Notes: generated from the letters alone by a model not told the origin. Counted from the first letter of the stretch, positions 7,783 to 17,323 are shown. The stretch: DNA of 33,336 nucleotides from Bryobacterales bacterium (GCA_016789745.1 JAEUQF010000482.1:1-33336), one strand, 5' to 3'. A program made the numbers and translations.

Positions 7783-10491
7783 ATGCTTTGTAACAACTGC
7801 CGTGCCGAAAACGCCGAGCCGCTCGGCTTCTGTCGCCATTGCGGGGCAGCTCTCGCCGCGGGCCAACGCATCTGGTCGTTCGGACGGGATCCGGCGTCGG
7901 CTATCCCGGTCACGAGTGCCGATGTCTCCTGGCATCACGGTAGGCTTATGGAGCATAACGGCATCTACGTACTGGAGGACCTGCAGTCTGCCGGTGGCAC
8001 TTATGTGCGCGGTCGGCGCATCTTCGCTCCACTGCGGGTAGAGCGGGGTGAGCCGATCCGGCTGGGGAGCAATACGATGCTCCCATGGCCCGGGAGTGAA
8101 AGCAAAGCACCAGTTCGGCGAATCGGCTCCCACCCGATGAACGACATCGTGCTCGACGTGCCTGGCGTTTCGAAATGGCATGCCCGCATCGTCTTCGAAG
8201 CAGGCCAAGCCATCATTGAAGATCTCGGGTCCGAACGGGGTACATCTATCCAGACAATCGGGAATCGGATTTTGCGGTCTCCTCTTGAGGCCGGCAGCGC
8301 GGTCTTCTTCGGGTCGTATCGCGTTCTGGCCGATCAACTTCTGCAGCCGCAGAAGCTTTCGCGCGGCGCTCAGGTGGCGGCGCCGAACGTTACCACCGGA
8401 CCCGGCGCAACGGCGGCCGGGAACTCAATGCTGGTGGGCCGTGACCCCCAATGCGCCTTTCCGATAGACCATCCCTCTGTTTCATGGCATCACGCAGAGA
8501 TACGGCCGTCCGGCGCCGCTTGGCAGATTCGAGACAAGGGGTCTCTTCACGGCACCTTTGTCAACGGCAAGCTGATCACTGGATGGGAAAGGGTGAAACC
8601 CGGCGCGAATATCGCCATCGGGACAGTTCTGCTCGAAGTTGAGCCTTCCGGGCAACTGCGGGCCGTCAACTACGCCCAGGGGTTCCGCATCGATCTGATC
8701 GATGTAGAAGCGCAGTTTCTGAATCCGGTTAGCCTGACGATCTTGCCGGCGGAACTGACCGCCATCATGGGACCGAGTGGCGCAGGCAAGACGACGCTGC
8801 TTCAACTGCTGAATGGTTCCATTCTCCCGACCAAGGGACAACTGGTAATGAATGGGCGCGACTACGCGACGCACCGGGATGAGTTTCGAGTGCAGATCGG
8901 TTATGTACCCCAGGACGATATTCTGCACAGCCAGTTGACGGTGATGGAGACGCTGCTGTTTGTCGGAAGGCTTCGGACAGAACTAAGTGGGGCGCAGTTG
9001 CTGGCTCGTGCGGAAGAGGTGCTGGCAGACTTACAGCTGACCCATGTGCGCAGCAGTCTGGTCGGGTCGGTTGAGCAAAAACGACTGAGCGGCGGCGAGC
9101 GCAAGCGAGTGAACATTGCGATCGAACTGCTTTCCAAGCCGCCACTCCTGCTTATGGACGAGCCCACCTCGGGGCTTTCCTCGGAAGATGCCGAAGGTGT
9201 GGTGAGACAGCTAAGAAAGCTGGCGACCAACGGCAACAGCGTGATACTTACCATCCATCAGCCGAGCACGGAGATCTTTACGTGCTTTGACTGCCTCACC
9301 GTGATCGGCCGCGACCGTCCTGAACCAGGCCGGCTAACGTATTTCGGCCCGGCCTATCCCGATTCCCTGGAGTTTTTCAACGAGAAAGCTGTTCAGGAGT
9401 GCCGCTCACGTAGTGTATCGCCGCGGCCCGAGTTGCTACTGAAGGGGCTCGATTCAAGGCCGGCTCGGGAGTGGGAAAGCCTATACACTGGCTCTAAACA
9501 CCACATCTCCCACGTCCAACAGCGCAGCCTTGGCGCAACACCGGTGCCGGCGCGGAAGTCCCGGGCCAGGCGGTCGTACTTTCGACAGATCTACCCGCTG
9601 CTGCATCGCAATGCATTAACGAAGTTGAGGGACCGTGGTCAGTGGCTCACTTTCGCGCTCCAGGCACCGATCATAGGTGGGCTGATTGCGTTCTCCAGCG
9701 GTGGGCTGGAGGATCCGACTTCCAACTTCACGGATTTCAAGGAGTGGCGCCAGTACGTTGGCCGCATTGCGTCCACCCATTTCATGCTGGTTGTGGCGGC
9801 GGTGTGGTTTGGCTGCAACAATGCGGCCCGGGAGATCGTAGGAGAATGGGCGATCTATAAGAGGGAGCGCATGGTGAACCTGTCGATTCCCGCCTACATA
9901 ACCTCGAAATTTCTCCTGCTGGCACTCGTCGCTGCCATACAAAGCCTCATCCTTATGATGATCGCGGCGGCCGTAGGAGTGCTGGTCCCCATCACGGCAG
10001 GTTGGGCCGTCCTCACACTGATATCCATAACGGGAGCAGCGGCGGGACTTTGCATCTCAGCGGCGCGCCGAACCACTGAGCAGGCTATAGCCTTACTCCC
10101 GATCATCCTGCTTCCGGTTATCCTTTTTGGCGGCGGGCTCCGCCCCCTGCATGAGTCCAGCGAAGGCGTCAGGCTCATCGCATCGTTGATGCCCACACGC
10201 TGGGCGTTCGAAGCCAATCTGGTTGAAGATGCCTGCGCTCGGACCGCAAAGTTTCAGCCACCGGCGGTCACACCAACGCCGACGGTGCCCGTCTCCAACT
10301 GCCCGGTTGCGGACACCCACTTCCCGGACTCTCCTGACCCGAGGGCGGGGTGGGCACGCTGTGTAACATACCTGGTTGCCGAAGCGAGTTTCTTTCTTCT
10401 TCTTGCCGGCCTAATCCTTCGAGTGCGAGACAGTCTGGCTGCCGCAAGAATTCTGAGCAGGATTAGGCGAGCGCTACGCCTATCTGGTTAA
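7783..10491 (+). CDS. Zinc-ribbon, triple-FHA ABC transporter (ABCG-type half transporter)
   Basis: The 902-residue protein combines, in order: a zinc ribbon (C3, C6, C17, C20); FHA domain 1 (GRDP at 34-37, SWHH at 49-52, GGTYV at 71-75); FHA 2 (GSHPMNDI at 115-122, SKWHA, ERGT); FHA 3 (GRDP at 219-222, SWHH at 234-237, HGTFVNG at 256-262); an ATPase domain with Walker A GPSGAGKT (330-337), signature LSGGE (435-439), Walker B LLLMDE (455-460) and H492; and an ABC-2 type membrane domain with about six helices from residue 640 on. The order FHA-ATPase-permease resembles Mycobacterium Rv1747, which kinases phosphorylate and which has two FHA domains. The substrate is unknown. The neighbouring kinases make phosphothreonine control likely. 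Confidence 0.93.
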   Translation: MLCNNCRAENAEPLGFCRHCGAALAAGQRIWSFGRDPASAIPVTSADVSWHHGRLMEHNGIYVLEDLQSAGGTYVRGRRIFAPLRVERGEPIRLGSNTMLPWPGSESKAPVRRIGSHPMNDIVLDVPGVSKWHARIVFEAGQAIIEDLGSERGTSIQTIGNRILRSPLEAGSAVFFGSYRVLADQLLQPQKLSRGAQVAAPNVTTGPGATAAGNSMLVGRDPQCAFPIDHPSVSWHHAEIRPSGAAWQIRDKGSLHGTFVNGKLITGWERVKPGANIAIGTVLLEVEPSGQLRAVNYAQGFRIDLIDVEAQFLNPVSLTILPAELTAIMGPSGAGKTTLLQLLNGSILPTKGQLVMNGRDYATHRDEFRVQIGYVPQDDILHSQLTVMETLLFVGRLRTELSGAQLLARAEEVLADLQLTHVRSSLVGSVEQKRLSGGERKRVNIAIELLSKPPLLLMDEPTSGLSSEDAEGVVRQLRKLATNGNSVILTIHQPSTEIFTCFDCLTVIGRDRPEPGRLTYFGPAYPDSLEFFNEKAVQECRSRSVSPRPELLLKGLDSRPAREWESLYTGSKHHISHVQQRSLGATPVPARKSRARRSYFRQIYPLLHRNALTKLRDRGQWLTFALQAPIIGGLIAFSSGGLEDPTSNFTDFKEWRQYVGRIASTHFMLVVAAVWFGCNNAAREIVGEWAIYKRERMVNLSIPAYITSKFLLLALVAAIQSLILMMIAAAVGVLVPITAGWAVLTLISITGAAAGLCISAARRTTEQAIALLPIILLPVILFGGGLRPLHESSEGVRLIASLMPTRWAFEANLVEDACARTAKFQPPAVTPTPTVPVSNCPVADTHFPDSPDPRAGWARCVTYLVAEASFFLLLAGLILRVRDSLAAARILSRIRRALRLSG

Positions 10492-10659
10492 GGATATGTC
10501 CCGGCGGGCTTCCATCAGGGCATTTGGCCGTCTTCCGCCCACTGGAATCGGAGGGATCGCCTCGGGCTCCGCCGTCACGCAGTTATGCTAACAAGGTTAT
10601 GTGAGGCCAGGACGCAGCCACTCTGCTTGGAGGGATTCGACCAGTCAAGGTTGGTGCCC

Positions 10660-11283
10660 GTGAGTAACGTAGTACGGAGATGTCCATCGTGCCGTCAACC
10701 TGTGCGGACCGGTGCTAAACACTGCGGCTTGTGTGGCGTAATTCTTCCCCCGTATTGCCCGAACGGTCACCCCCTGGACCCTAAGAATCCCAGGATGGAT
10801 TGCCCGGTCTGCAAGGGCGCGTCCGGTGGGCTGGAGCACCAATCCATTCGAGGGCCACGACCCGTCAGCGGTGTGCCGATTACTTTCGGACGGGGCGGTG
10901 CAATTGGGGATGAGATGACCCGCTGTGCCGCACTGCCCGGAGCAAGCCGAACTATCGTTGGCGTTCTGGTTACTTACTCGAGAAACCCGGAGGGCGAGAT
11001 CTTCCCGATTCGTGAAGGGCAGAATACGATCGGCAGGGATGGGGCCAGCTGCGACGTTTGTATCGGTGATGATGAGTCGCTTGCGCCGCGCAACACATAT
11101 ATTGTGCATCGCTCCGGGGGACGTTTTCTTATAGAGGATGCGATGGGGGCGGGCGGCACCGACCTGAATGGGAGACCCGTTGCCAGCCAGCTACCCTTAC
11201 CCAATTACGCCACCTTGCGTACCGGTTCAACCTTCTGGACGTTTATCTCGTTCGACCCGAACGCAGAGGAGGCGCCCGCATGA
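10660..11283 (+). CDS. Double zinc-ribbon FHA protein
   Basis: About 207 residues from a GTG at 10660, preceded by AAGG at a fitting distance. An ATG at 10585 is in frame but has no ribosome binding site, and the residues it would add do not look structured. The N-terminus has one zinc ribbon (CPSC and CGLC) and a second Cys/His cluster (YCPNGH and DCPVC). The C-terminal half is an FHA domain: NTIGRDGASCDVCIGDD, then NTYIVHRSGGRFLIEDA and GGTDLNGRPV. The usual SxxH motif is altered to NTYIVH. It is probably a cytosolic phosphothreonine reader working with the transporter upstream. It overlaps the next gene by four bases. Confidence 0.82.
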   Translation: MSNVVRRCPSCRQPVRTGAKHCGLCGVILPPYCPNGHPLDPKNPRMDCPVCKGASGGLEHQSIRGPRPVSGVPITFGRGGAIGDEMTRCAALPGASRTIVGVLVTYSRNPEGEIFPIREGQNTIGRDGASCDVCIGDDESLAPRNTYIVHRSGGRFLIEDAMGAGGTDLNGRPVASQLPLPNYATLRTGSTFWTFISFDPNAEEAPA

Positions 11284-11600
11284 GCCGAAGGTGTCCCGCC
11301 TGCGGACGGCGCTACCCGGCCGATCTTCGGTTTTGCGAAGAGGACGGCACGATGTTGATCGAAGGGCAGTTCCCCCTCCTTGCCCTGGTCAGCCTCATTT
11401 CCGGCCTTCTGCTGGCAATCCTGATCGGCTTTGGGATCTGGTTTGCCGCAAGCCGGTATCAGTACCGGGTTAGCCTCGCTGCCGTTCCGATTTCGCTCCG
11501 GCGTGATGTACCTGGCCCTACAATCTCCTGCCGCTCGCCACGGCAGTCAGCCGTTTGTGGAGGAACTGCTCTGCTTTCTCACACAGCCGGCGATAATTGA
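11280..11600 (+). CDS. Small zinc-ribbon membrane protein
   Basis: A 106-residue protein whose ATG overlaps the preceding stop (ATGA at 11280-11283), so it is last in the FHA operon. It has a compact zinc ribbon (C5, C8, C19) and one strong membrane helix (FPLLALVSLISGLLLAILIG, about 31-57). The C-terminal 27 codons run antisense to the end of the convergent ECF sigma gene (11518-11600). That tail looks unstructured, so it may be a fortuitous extension after a lost stop codon. Function unknown; zinc-ribbon anchors of this kind recur across this window. Confidence 0.7.
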   Translation: MSRRCPACGRRYPADLRFCEEDGTMLIEGQFPLLALVSLISGLLLAILIGFGIWFAASRYQYRVSLAAVPISLRRDVPGPTISCRSPRQSAVCGGTALLSHTAGDN

Positions 11601-12150
11601 TGACGGGTATATCCAAGGCTGCCGCTGCCTCCTCTATCGTGTAGCCCATGAAGTATTTAAGCTTCATTGCTCGTGCCTGATCGGGCTTCTTCTTTTCGAG
11701 TTCATTCAGCACCTGATGCACGTCGAGGTTGTCCACGCTCAAGTCGCGAACCCAATCCCCGATGGACTGCATCTGCTCCAGATCGACCCGCGTCAGGGCC
11801 GTGGGACGCTTGTGTGCCCTGCGCGCGCGAGCATAGTCCGTGAGGATGTCTTCCAAATTCTTCTGGATGGTCCAGAGGAGGACTTTGCTGTTCGGAATCT
11901 TGTCCAACTGCGTCCGTCCGTCACCAGTCAACGGCAGTGCCATCATCTTTATCCATAGTTGGCTAACCAATGCCGTGGGTGTTAATGTGTGATCCCGGCG
12001 GTACTCGACTCGGTGAATGACCGCCCTCGCCAGTTGCCGAAGTTCGGGGTACAACTCCGTGACAAGTCGATCGCGGGCAGCCGTATCACCAGCCCTCACT
12101 CGCTCCAACAACTTATCAACGTCGCTCTGTTTCGCGCCGAGCAGTGCCAA
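11518..12150 (-). CDS. ECF-type RNA polymerase sigma factor
   Basis: The 210-residue protein belongs to the same ECF-like subfamily as the 782 gene. It shows LLERVRAGDTAARDRLV, ELRQLARAVI, the basic linker HRVEYRRDHTLTPTALV and a C-terminal helix-turn-helix (GYTIEEAAAALDIPVINYRR). The start is TTG at 12150, with a GGAGG eight bases upstream; no ATG fits the conserved N-terminus. It is divergent from the 12306 kinase gene, sharing a roughly 155-base promoter region. In this window, as in many acidobacterial loci, such a sigma gene sits beside a Ser/Thr kinase gene, so regulation by phosphorylation is plausible but unproven. Confidence 0.9.
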   Translation of the reverse strand: MALLGAKQSDVDKLLERVRAGDTAARDRLVTELYPELRQLARAVIHRVEYRRDHTLTPTALVSQLWIKMMALPLTGDGRTQLDKIPNSKVLLWTIQKNLEDILTDYARARRAHKRPTALTRVDLEQMQSIGDWVRDLSVDNLDVHQVLNELEKKKPDQARAMKLKYFMGYTIEEAAAALDIPVINYRRLCEKAEQFLHKRLTAVASGRRL

Positions 12151-12305
12151 AAGTTTGCCCTCCCGCCAGCCAATTTCAGCAAAGAGGATACCCGATTTCC
12201 AGCGTTGCGGTCATCTCGACTGGTTCCGGTGACCGAGAGCCGTTCATACCTGACTGGTATTACTTCTGTAAAATTTCGTAAACTAGTCAATCCAAGGACG
12301 TCGTC

Positions 12306-14357
12306 ATGCCATCTCCTCCGCATCTGCCCAGTGTGGACATCCGGCTCGTCGGCTCGGAGCCGCGGCCGGGCGGGATGTGTACGGTCCATGAAGCGTGGTG
12401 GTTTGACCGTTCGGAGAGCGTGGAACGTCACGTCGCTCTGAAATTGCTGAAGCCCGAGTATGCCGACAATCCTGATGCACAACGGCGGTTCCGGCTTGAG
12501 GCGGCGATCCTTTGTAATTCGCTTCGCCACAAGAACGTGGTCCATGGCTACGGCACTTCAGAGATTAATGGTCAGTTCTGCCTGGTAATGGAGTGGGCGG
12601 ATACAACGTTAGCAGGCCTTATCCTGGGACGTACTCGCGAGTACCGGGGCGAATGCGAGCGCTGCACGGGAGCGGAGGGTGTTCTCGTTTGTCCTATGCC
12701 GTTTCCTCCTGAGTGTCAATTAGTCTCTCATGCGATCTTTGCGCCGGATGAGATTGTGGCACTGTTGGATCCGATAGGCAAGGCATTGGTTTACCTTGGA
12801 AACAATGGAATTATCCATCGCGACATAAAGCCTAGTAACGTGCTCCTGGTGAGTGATCCTATGCCGGTTCCGGCCTACTCTGGACCGGGCATAAGCGCAT
12901 GGAAGTGGGGCATTCACTACGTTGACGGCGAGGTACGGTCGACGTTTCGCGTGGTAGTCAGTGATTTTGGAATAGCTCGCGATGAATCCCAGCCCTCGAT
13001 GACATCGATTGGGTCACCTGTCGGAACGCCGGACTTTATGAGCCCCGAGCAGGTGCTGGGCAAGCAGCCGACGGCTCAGACTGACGTGTATAGCCTGGGC
13101 GTGGTTCTGTTTTGCCTTCTGACCGGCCATCCCCCATTCGGTGGCGAGGCGATCGCTGTCCAAATGGCGCATGTCAACATGCCGCCGCCCCTTCCAAGCG
13201 AGTTCAACCGGCTCGCGCTGAAGGAGTTTGATACAGTAGTTGCCCGTGCGATGAGTAAGGATCCTGCCGCGCGTTACGAAAGCGCCGCGGCCTTTCTAGA
13301 CGACCTTAAGTCAGCCGCTGCGCGGCGGCAGCAGTCCGCTCCCCCAAGCCCGGTAGTCCGGCGGTCTCCTATGGTTGACAAACGCATTCTCACCGTCTTA
13401 GCTGTCCTAGTAGCTCTGGCGGCAGGTTGGTATCTGCTCTCGTTGGTGCACTTCCCCATTAGGCCATCGCTGGCGATTCGACTCAACAGCGTACGGATAG
13501 TTGAGGGCGGCGTCACATATGCTGATGGTAGCCGGATCCCCAAACGGGAGAACTATCTTGTCCTCGCCGACTGCACCGTCCTTCGGCAAGATGCGGATGG
13601 GCGGCCGGATCCCCACGCCGCGATTGCTGTTCCCATGGAGATTAGGGGCGACGGGCTGTCGCAGCCCATCACGGGCCAATGCACGCCGTCTGCGAATGGC
13701 GGTTATGTTTTGGAAAGACAGATTGCCGGGCGGTTCGATAGCAAGGGGCGCATGCATCTGGTGTTCGGCACCGATCTTGGCGCCGCCACTTTCCACCTGG
13801 AGGCACCTGAGCCACGGAAGCCCGATAAGCCCGCCGTTGTTGTTCAGCCGCGCCTTGCGGAGTGTGATGATTTGCAGAGCATTGCCGCACAACTGCCCAT
13901 GGCTTGGGAAGAGAATCCCGGACCGTTGCGCGTGGAAGCCACCGGCACGGCACCAACTGGGGCCCGTATTCGAACGGCAACGCTTACAGCAGAGCTAACC
14001 GATCCCCTTGGGACGGTTGTCGAACGCGATATCAGCGTACCCTGTGCGGCGGGGGAGGGGGGCGTCTACAAAGCAGGGTTTTCCATAGACGCCAGAAAGC
14101 TCCGGGCTGGCAGATGGACAATCCGGTACGCCAATGGAGGCCGTCAGGCAGGAACGTTGCAGTGGGTCTTCAACGGTCCATGGAAAGTGCGAACGGACCA
14201 TGTGGAGAAGAATCACTTCGAGGTCGGCTTTACACATTGCATGACTAAGGAGAACCGGACGCTTGGTGAGTGCATAAAGTTCGCCCGGTGTGTTGCGAAC
14301 AAGTCCAGAAATATCGACCAGTCCCGGCACAACTGCCTGCAGGAGATTTCGAGGTGA
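12306..14357 (+). CDS. Membrane Ser/Thr protein kinase with cysteine-rich insert
   Basis: The 683-residue protein has a kinase domain at about 12-340 with K46 (VALK), HRDIKPSN (171-178), DFG (220-222) and SPE (246-248), so it should be catalytic. Two insertions are unusual. Residues about 112-140 hold four cysteines (C117, C120, C129, C137) in the hinge/alpha-D region and could bind zinc. A second insert of roughly 30 residues separates the catalytic loop from DFG. A membrane helix lies at 361-383, followed by a 300-residue outer region of beta-rich repeats with several cysteines. The ATG at 12306 has AAGGA upstream. The next gene begins seven bases after its stop. Confidence 0.93.
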   Translation: MPSPPHLPSVDIRLVGSEPRPGGMCTVHEAWWFDRSESVERHVALKLLKPEYADNPDAQRRFRLEAAILCNSLRHKNVVHGYGTSEINGQFCLVMEWADTTLAGLILGRTREYRGECERCTGAEGVLVCPMPFPPECQLVSHAIFAPDEIVALLDPIGKALVYLGNNGIIHRDIKPSNVLLVSDPMPVPAYSGPGISAWKWGIHYVDGEVRSTFRVVVSDFGIARDESQPSMTSIGSPVGTPDFMSPEQVLGKQPTAQTDVYSLGVVLFCLLTGHPPFGGEAIAVQMAHVNMPPPLPSEFNRLALKEFDTVVARAMSKDPAARYESAAAFLDDLKSAAARRQQSAPPSPVVRRSPMVDKRILTVLAVLVALAAGWYLLSLVHFPIRPSLAIRLNSVRIVEGGVTYADGSRIPKRENYLVLADCTVLRQDADGRPDPHAAIAVPMEIRGDGLSQPITGQCTPSANGGYVLERQIAGRFDSKGRMHLVFGTDLGAATFHLEAPEPRKPDKPAVVVQPRLAECDDLQSIAAQLPMAWEENPGPLRVEATGTAPTGARIRTATLTAELTDPLGTVVERDISVPCAAGEGGVYKAGFSIDARKLRAGRWTIRYANGGRQAGTLQWVFNGPWKVRTDHVEKNHFEVGFTHCMTKENRTLGECIKFARCVANKSRNIDQSRHNCLQEISR

Positions 14358-14364
14358 GGAAAAC

Positions 14365-16476
14365 ATGACCCGTCTCATTCTGGTTCTGTCGAGTCTCAGT
14401 CTGGCTCCGGCAATCCACGGACAGACAGCGCGACTGACATTGGAAGACCTGGGGGAGATGATTTGCCGCGAGTCGGATCCGGACCGGCGCACGACTGCGG
14501 GGAGCGACACATCGGATCCATGGGATGCTGTAATCCGCCAAATACGCGTACGCGGCACGTCCGGAGAACCCCTGACCGTGCCCGAGTTCGCGTCCTTCCT
14601 GCAGAAGAGCCGCTGCCGGGAGCGAGTGTCGAACGCATTCCAGAAGGAGTTCCGCTTCTTCTTCAACACATATCGTGACGCGGGCGTTCGATTCAGCCTC
14701 AGTGAACCATCGAAGCTCGCTGTCCGCCCTGGGGGCAATGCAATCCTTACCTGGAGCGTGCCCGATGGCTCCCGGATGAGCTTGAAGGAATGCGATTTCA
14801 TTCCGAAGCTCGAGGTACGCAGTTGTGAAGGCCGGGAGGAGGATGTTGCACCGAGCGGCCGCAAGAAGATCGAAGATGTTCATCGGGAGAGAACGTACAT
14901 CCTCAGCTACCGAAGCAACTCCCAAGGCGAGGGTAGCGCGCGTGTGGATCTTCGTCTCATCGAGATCCGCGCGGAAGCTGCGGGCCATATCGTGCGCAAG
15001 GGCCTGCTGGACTTTTGGGCGAAGTTGCGGATCAAGGATGGACAACTCGACTGGAACCGGGTAGCGGCCGCCATTGTCAAGCGGTCGGTCACCTTGTCGG
15101 CTGTGAAGGAGTTTCGCGAAGATGCACCCATTAACGTCGCGGGGTTCACCAGCCTGGCGGCGCTGATGAGCAAGTACGCAAGAGATTATGAACCCCGCAT
15201 GAAGCCGACTGAAATAAATATGCAGGACCTGGACCTTATGATGCGCGTTGGGGGCCGCACTCCCCTGTTCGAGATGGCGTTTCGGGAACTGGGCTATTGC
15301 ATTGTCGACTACAAGCAACAGGTGTTTCAGGAACTCCTCTCCGAATACACTACCTTGGAGGAAGCTGCCGATTCGGCCAAGCGGTTATCGGAGTGGGCCT
15401 GCAAGTCTCGGGAGCAAGCAAGTTCCGCTCCGCAGCCTCCGCCTCCGACCTGTTCCCCGAAGGCCCCCCCGGGTGACCGGTGCGTGCCGTTCGCGTATGT
15501 CCCGCCAACTCCCACCAACAATGGTGCTGTCTACGGGAAGTGCGAGTTTTCTCTACTAGTGGATGACAGCGTTACGATCACTCTCAACGAGGACGGTGCC
15601 TTCTATCGCTTCGTGGGGCAGGAACCCCGGTGGAACCGGAAGGAGATGTCCTGTAACGCGCCATTTCGTCCGTTAGTGGGTCATGCGAAGTTCCGGTTGC
15701 ACTATCTGAATGAGGAGAGACAACAGATGCCTGCGGTAAAGGTTGACGCGAGCATCACCTCAAAGGATGTGGTAGTTACTTTGAAGGAAGACGGGCCGGG
15801 GCCCCAACACGCTAAGTTCTCGATCACATGGATGGAGGCAGCACCCAGATGGTCCATGGAGGTTAACCCGGCCGACCAGCAGACCTATGTGAAGGTGCCC
15901 GCTGGTACTTTCCAGATGGGTTGCTCCACGGACGAGTCATGCCCCCCGAGCGAGGCGCGCCGGGAGGTCAGCGTTAACTCATTCTGGTTGGGCGTAGCTG
16001 AGACGTCCAACGGCGCCTTTCAGAAGTTTGACCCGTCGTTCGCGGGGGCACCTTCCAACCTTCCCGTCGTTTCGGTCAGTTGGGATCAGGCGAACGCCTT
16101 CTGCTCCGCAATCGGCGGGCGGCTTCCAACGGAGGTGGAATGGGAGTACGCAGCACGCGCCGGGATTACAGCGCAGAAGGAGGTCGACTGGGACCAGATC
16201 AACTACGCTGGTCGTCTTTTTGGTTCGTCAGCACGATCGAAGGGCCCCGTCGCGTCAGGCGCCGTTCTTCCGAATGCGTTCGGCCTCTATCACACTCTGG
16301 GTAATGTGATGGAGTGGGTCCATGACTCTTGGGCGCCCAGGGATCGAGTCGATCGTGGAGGTGCGTTCGATAAACCGAAGAACCTGGTGCGATTCGCGCA
16401 CCGCGATCACAACACCCCCACAAGCCGTCACCCGAACCTCGGTTTTCGGTGCGTTTGGAACCGGCCGACTCCCTGA
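14365..16476 (+). CDS. Secreted protein with C-terminal SUMF1/FGE-sulfatase-like domain
   Basis: About 703 residues from ATG 14365, with AGGTGAGG upstream. A signal peptide (MTRLILVLSSLSL to IHGQ) sends it out of the cytoplasm. The first 500 residues are of unknown type and include a Pro/Cys-rich linker. The C-terminal part (from about residue 510) is a formylglycine-generating-enzyme-like fold: VPAGTFQMGC, VSWDQANAFC, GRLPTEVEWEYAAR, GNVMEWVHD and the ending NLGFRC. Of the active-site cysteine pair of true formylglycine enzymes only the final GFRC cysteine is seen, so a binding rather than oxidase role is more likely. Co-transcribed with the kinase, it may be a sensor partner of the kinase's outer domain (inference). 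Confidence 0.87.
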   Translation: MTRLILVLSSLSLAPAIHGQTARLTLEDLGEMICRESDPDRRTTAGSDTSDPWDAVIRQIRVRGTSGEPLTVPEFASFLQKSRCRERVSNAFQKEFRFFFNTYRDAGVRFSLSEPSKLAVRPGGNAILTWSVPDGSRMSLKECDFIPKLEVRSCEGREEDVAPSGRKKIEDVHRERTYILSYRSNSQGEGSARVDLRLIEIRAEAAGHIVRKGLLDFWAKLRIKDGQLDWNRVAAAIVKRSVTLSAVKEFREDAPINVAGFTSLAALMSKYARDYEPRMKPTEINMQDLDLMMRVGGRTPLFEMAFRELGYCIVDYKQQVFQELLSEYTTLEEAADSAKRLSEWACKSREQASSAPQPPPPTCSPKAPPGDRCVPFAYVPPTPTNNGAVYGKCEFSLLVDDSVTITLNEDGAFYRFVGQEPRWNRKEMSCNAPFRPLVGHAKFRLHYLNEERQQMPAVKVDASITSKDVVVTLKEDGPGPQHAKFSITWMEAAPRWSMEVNPADQQTYVKVPAGTFQMGCSTDESCPPSEARREVSVNSFWLGVAETSNGAFQKFDPSFAGAPSNLPVVSVSWDQANAFCSAIGGRLPTEVEWEYAARAGITAQKEVDWDQINYAGRLFGSSARSKGPVASGAVLPNAFGLYHTLGNVMEWVHDSWAPRDRVDRGGAFDKPKNLVRFAHRDHNTPTSRHPNLGFRCVWNRPTP

Positions 16477-17004
16477 TCAGTTTCCGGACGATGAGATTTG
16501 GGCACTCGCGGCAGAGGGGCGAGGGATCGGCCGCAGGACCACCGTCAAGATGTCCGCACCGCCGATCGGTATATCTTCGACGGCGTATCTCTCCGAAGCG
16601 ATTCGCAAACCGTGAATGCGATTCTCCTCAAAGATGCGATAGTAGGTGCATCCACACGTTCGATCAGCTTGGCTTGCGTCATGATCAAAAATGACGGGCG
16701 CTGCCCGATCCGTGCCTTGGTGGACCCGGTATTCCCACGCTGGGACGGGCCGTTGCGTCTCGCCATCGATGACGCGCAGGCGGACGGGAGTCAACGGGTG
16801 CCAGGTGGAGACGAGCATCTGAAATAGGGCAAGTCCGGCGGACAGGACCGCGAGCAGCGGCTCGAAGCGGCCGGCCCATCTATGCTTGTATGTGGAATAC
16901 GCCATCCATCCGAGCGCGACGACTCCGATGAGCGACTGCGCAAACAACATCACCAGCGTGAGTTTCGGAATTGCAAGAAACCAGGCAAAACTCAGCGGAT
17001 CCAT
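16477..17004 (-). CDS. Two-helix membrane protein with carboxypeptidase-regulatory-like domain
   Basis: A 175-residue protein with two membrane helices (about 10-35 and 48-66), then a soluble beta-sandwich-like segment: TPVRLRVIDGETQRPVPAWEY, later YYRIFEENRIHGLRI and AVEDIPIGGADILTVVLRP. This resembles carboxypeptidase regulatory-like/SpaA-type domains. It is last in the toxin-immunity operon, starting one base after the immunity stop codon, and its own stop abuts that of the convergent SUMF1-like gene. It could be an accessory export or anchoring component, or a bystander. No family was firmly recognised. Confidence 0.72.
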   Translation of the reverse strand: MDPLSFAWFLAIPKLTLVMLFAQSLIGVVALGWMAYSTYKHRWAGRFEPLLAVLSAGLALFQMLVSTWHPLTPVRLRVIDGETQRPVPAWEYRVHQGTDRAAPVIFDHDASQADRTCGCTYYRIFEENRIHGLRIASERYAVEDIPIGGADILTVVLRPIPRPSAASAQISSSGN

Positions 17005-17005
17005 C

Positions 17006-17323
17006 TCAGATTGCCCTCTTTGATCTTTTTTGTAGCATATTCAACTCTTCCCTGACATGGTGGAGCCATTCCCGCATCTGTTCTCCTTGCGGGAGATCAT
17101 ACTGGCAGTCCAAGTCAAACCACAACTGGCGCAGTTGGTCTCCGGACATATCGGAGTTCAGCATGCGGTCGATCTCAGCGACGGTGCCGTGCAATTGCCG
17201 AGGACTCACCGTATTGGCATAGCGGCCAAGGACTTCCTCCAATGTGGAACTCTCGCGCTGCCAATCCTGGTGGAGATAATCTCCAGCCAGCGCAAGGGTT
17301 AGCGGCCAAGTTTCCCGCTTCAT
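17006..17323 (-). CDS. CdiI_2-type immunity protein
   Basis: A 105-residue acidic helical protein without a signal peptide. It carries the recognisable CdiI_2 pattern: GDYLHQDWQRESSTLEEVLG near the N-terminus, EIDRMLNSDMSGDQLRQLW in the middle, and a cysteine/tyrosine segment (DLDCQYDLPQGE) leading to REWLHHVREEL. Members bind and neutralise CdiA-CT nuclease toxins in the cytosol. Its ATG overlaps the toxin stop by four bases (ATGA), the usual order of toxin first and immunity second. The pairing with an RNase A-like toxin matches the Yersinia kristensenii CDI pair as recalled from the literature. Confidence 0.85.
   Translation of the reverse strand: MKRETWPLTLALAGDYLHQDWQRESSTLEEVLGRYANTVSPRQLHGTVAEIDRMLNSDMSGDQLRQLWFDLDCQYDLPQGEQMREWLHHVREELNMLQKRSKRAI

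Noticed and set aside
15880..16476. Active formylglycine-generating enzyme
   Set aside because: Only one of the two active-site cysteines is visible and no sulfatase is nearby; the fold is kept as a binding domain.
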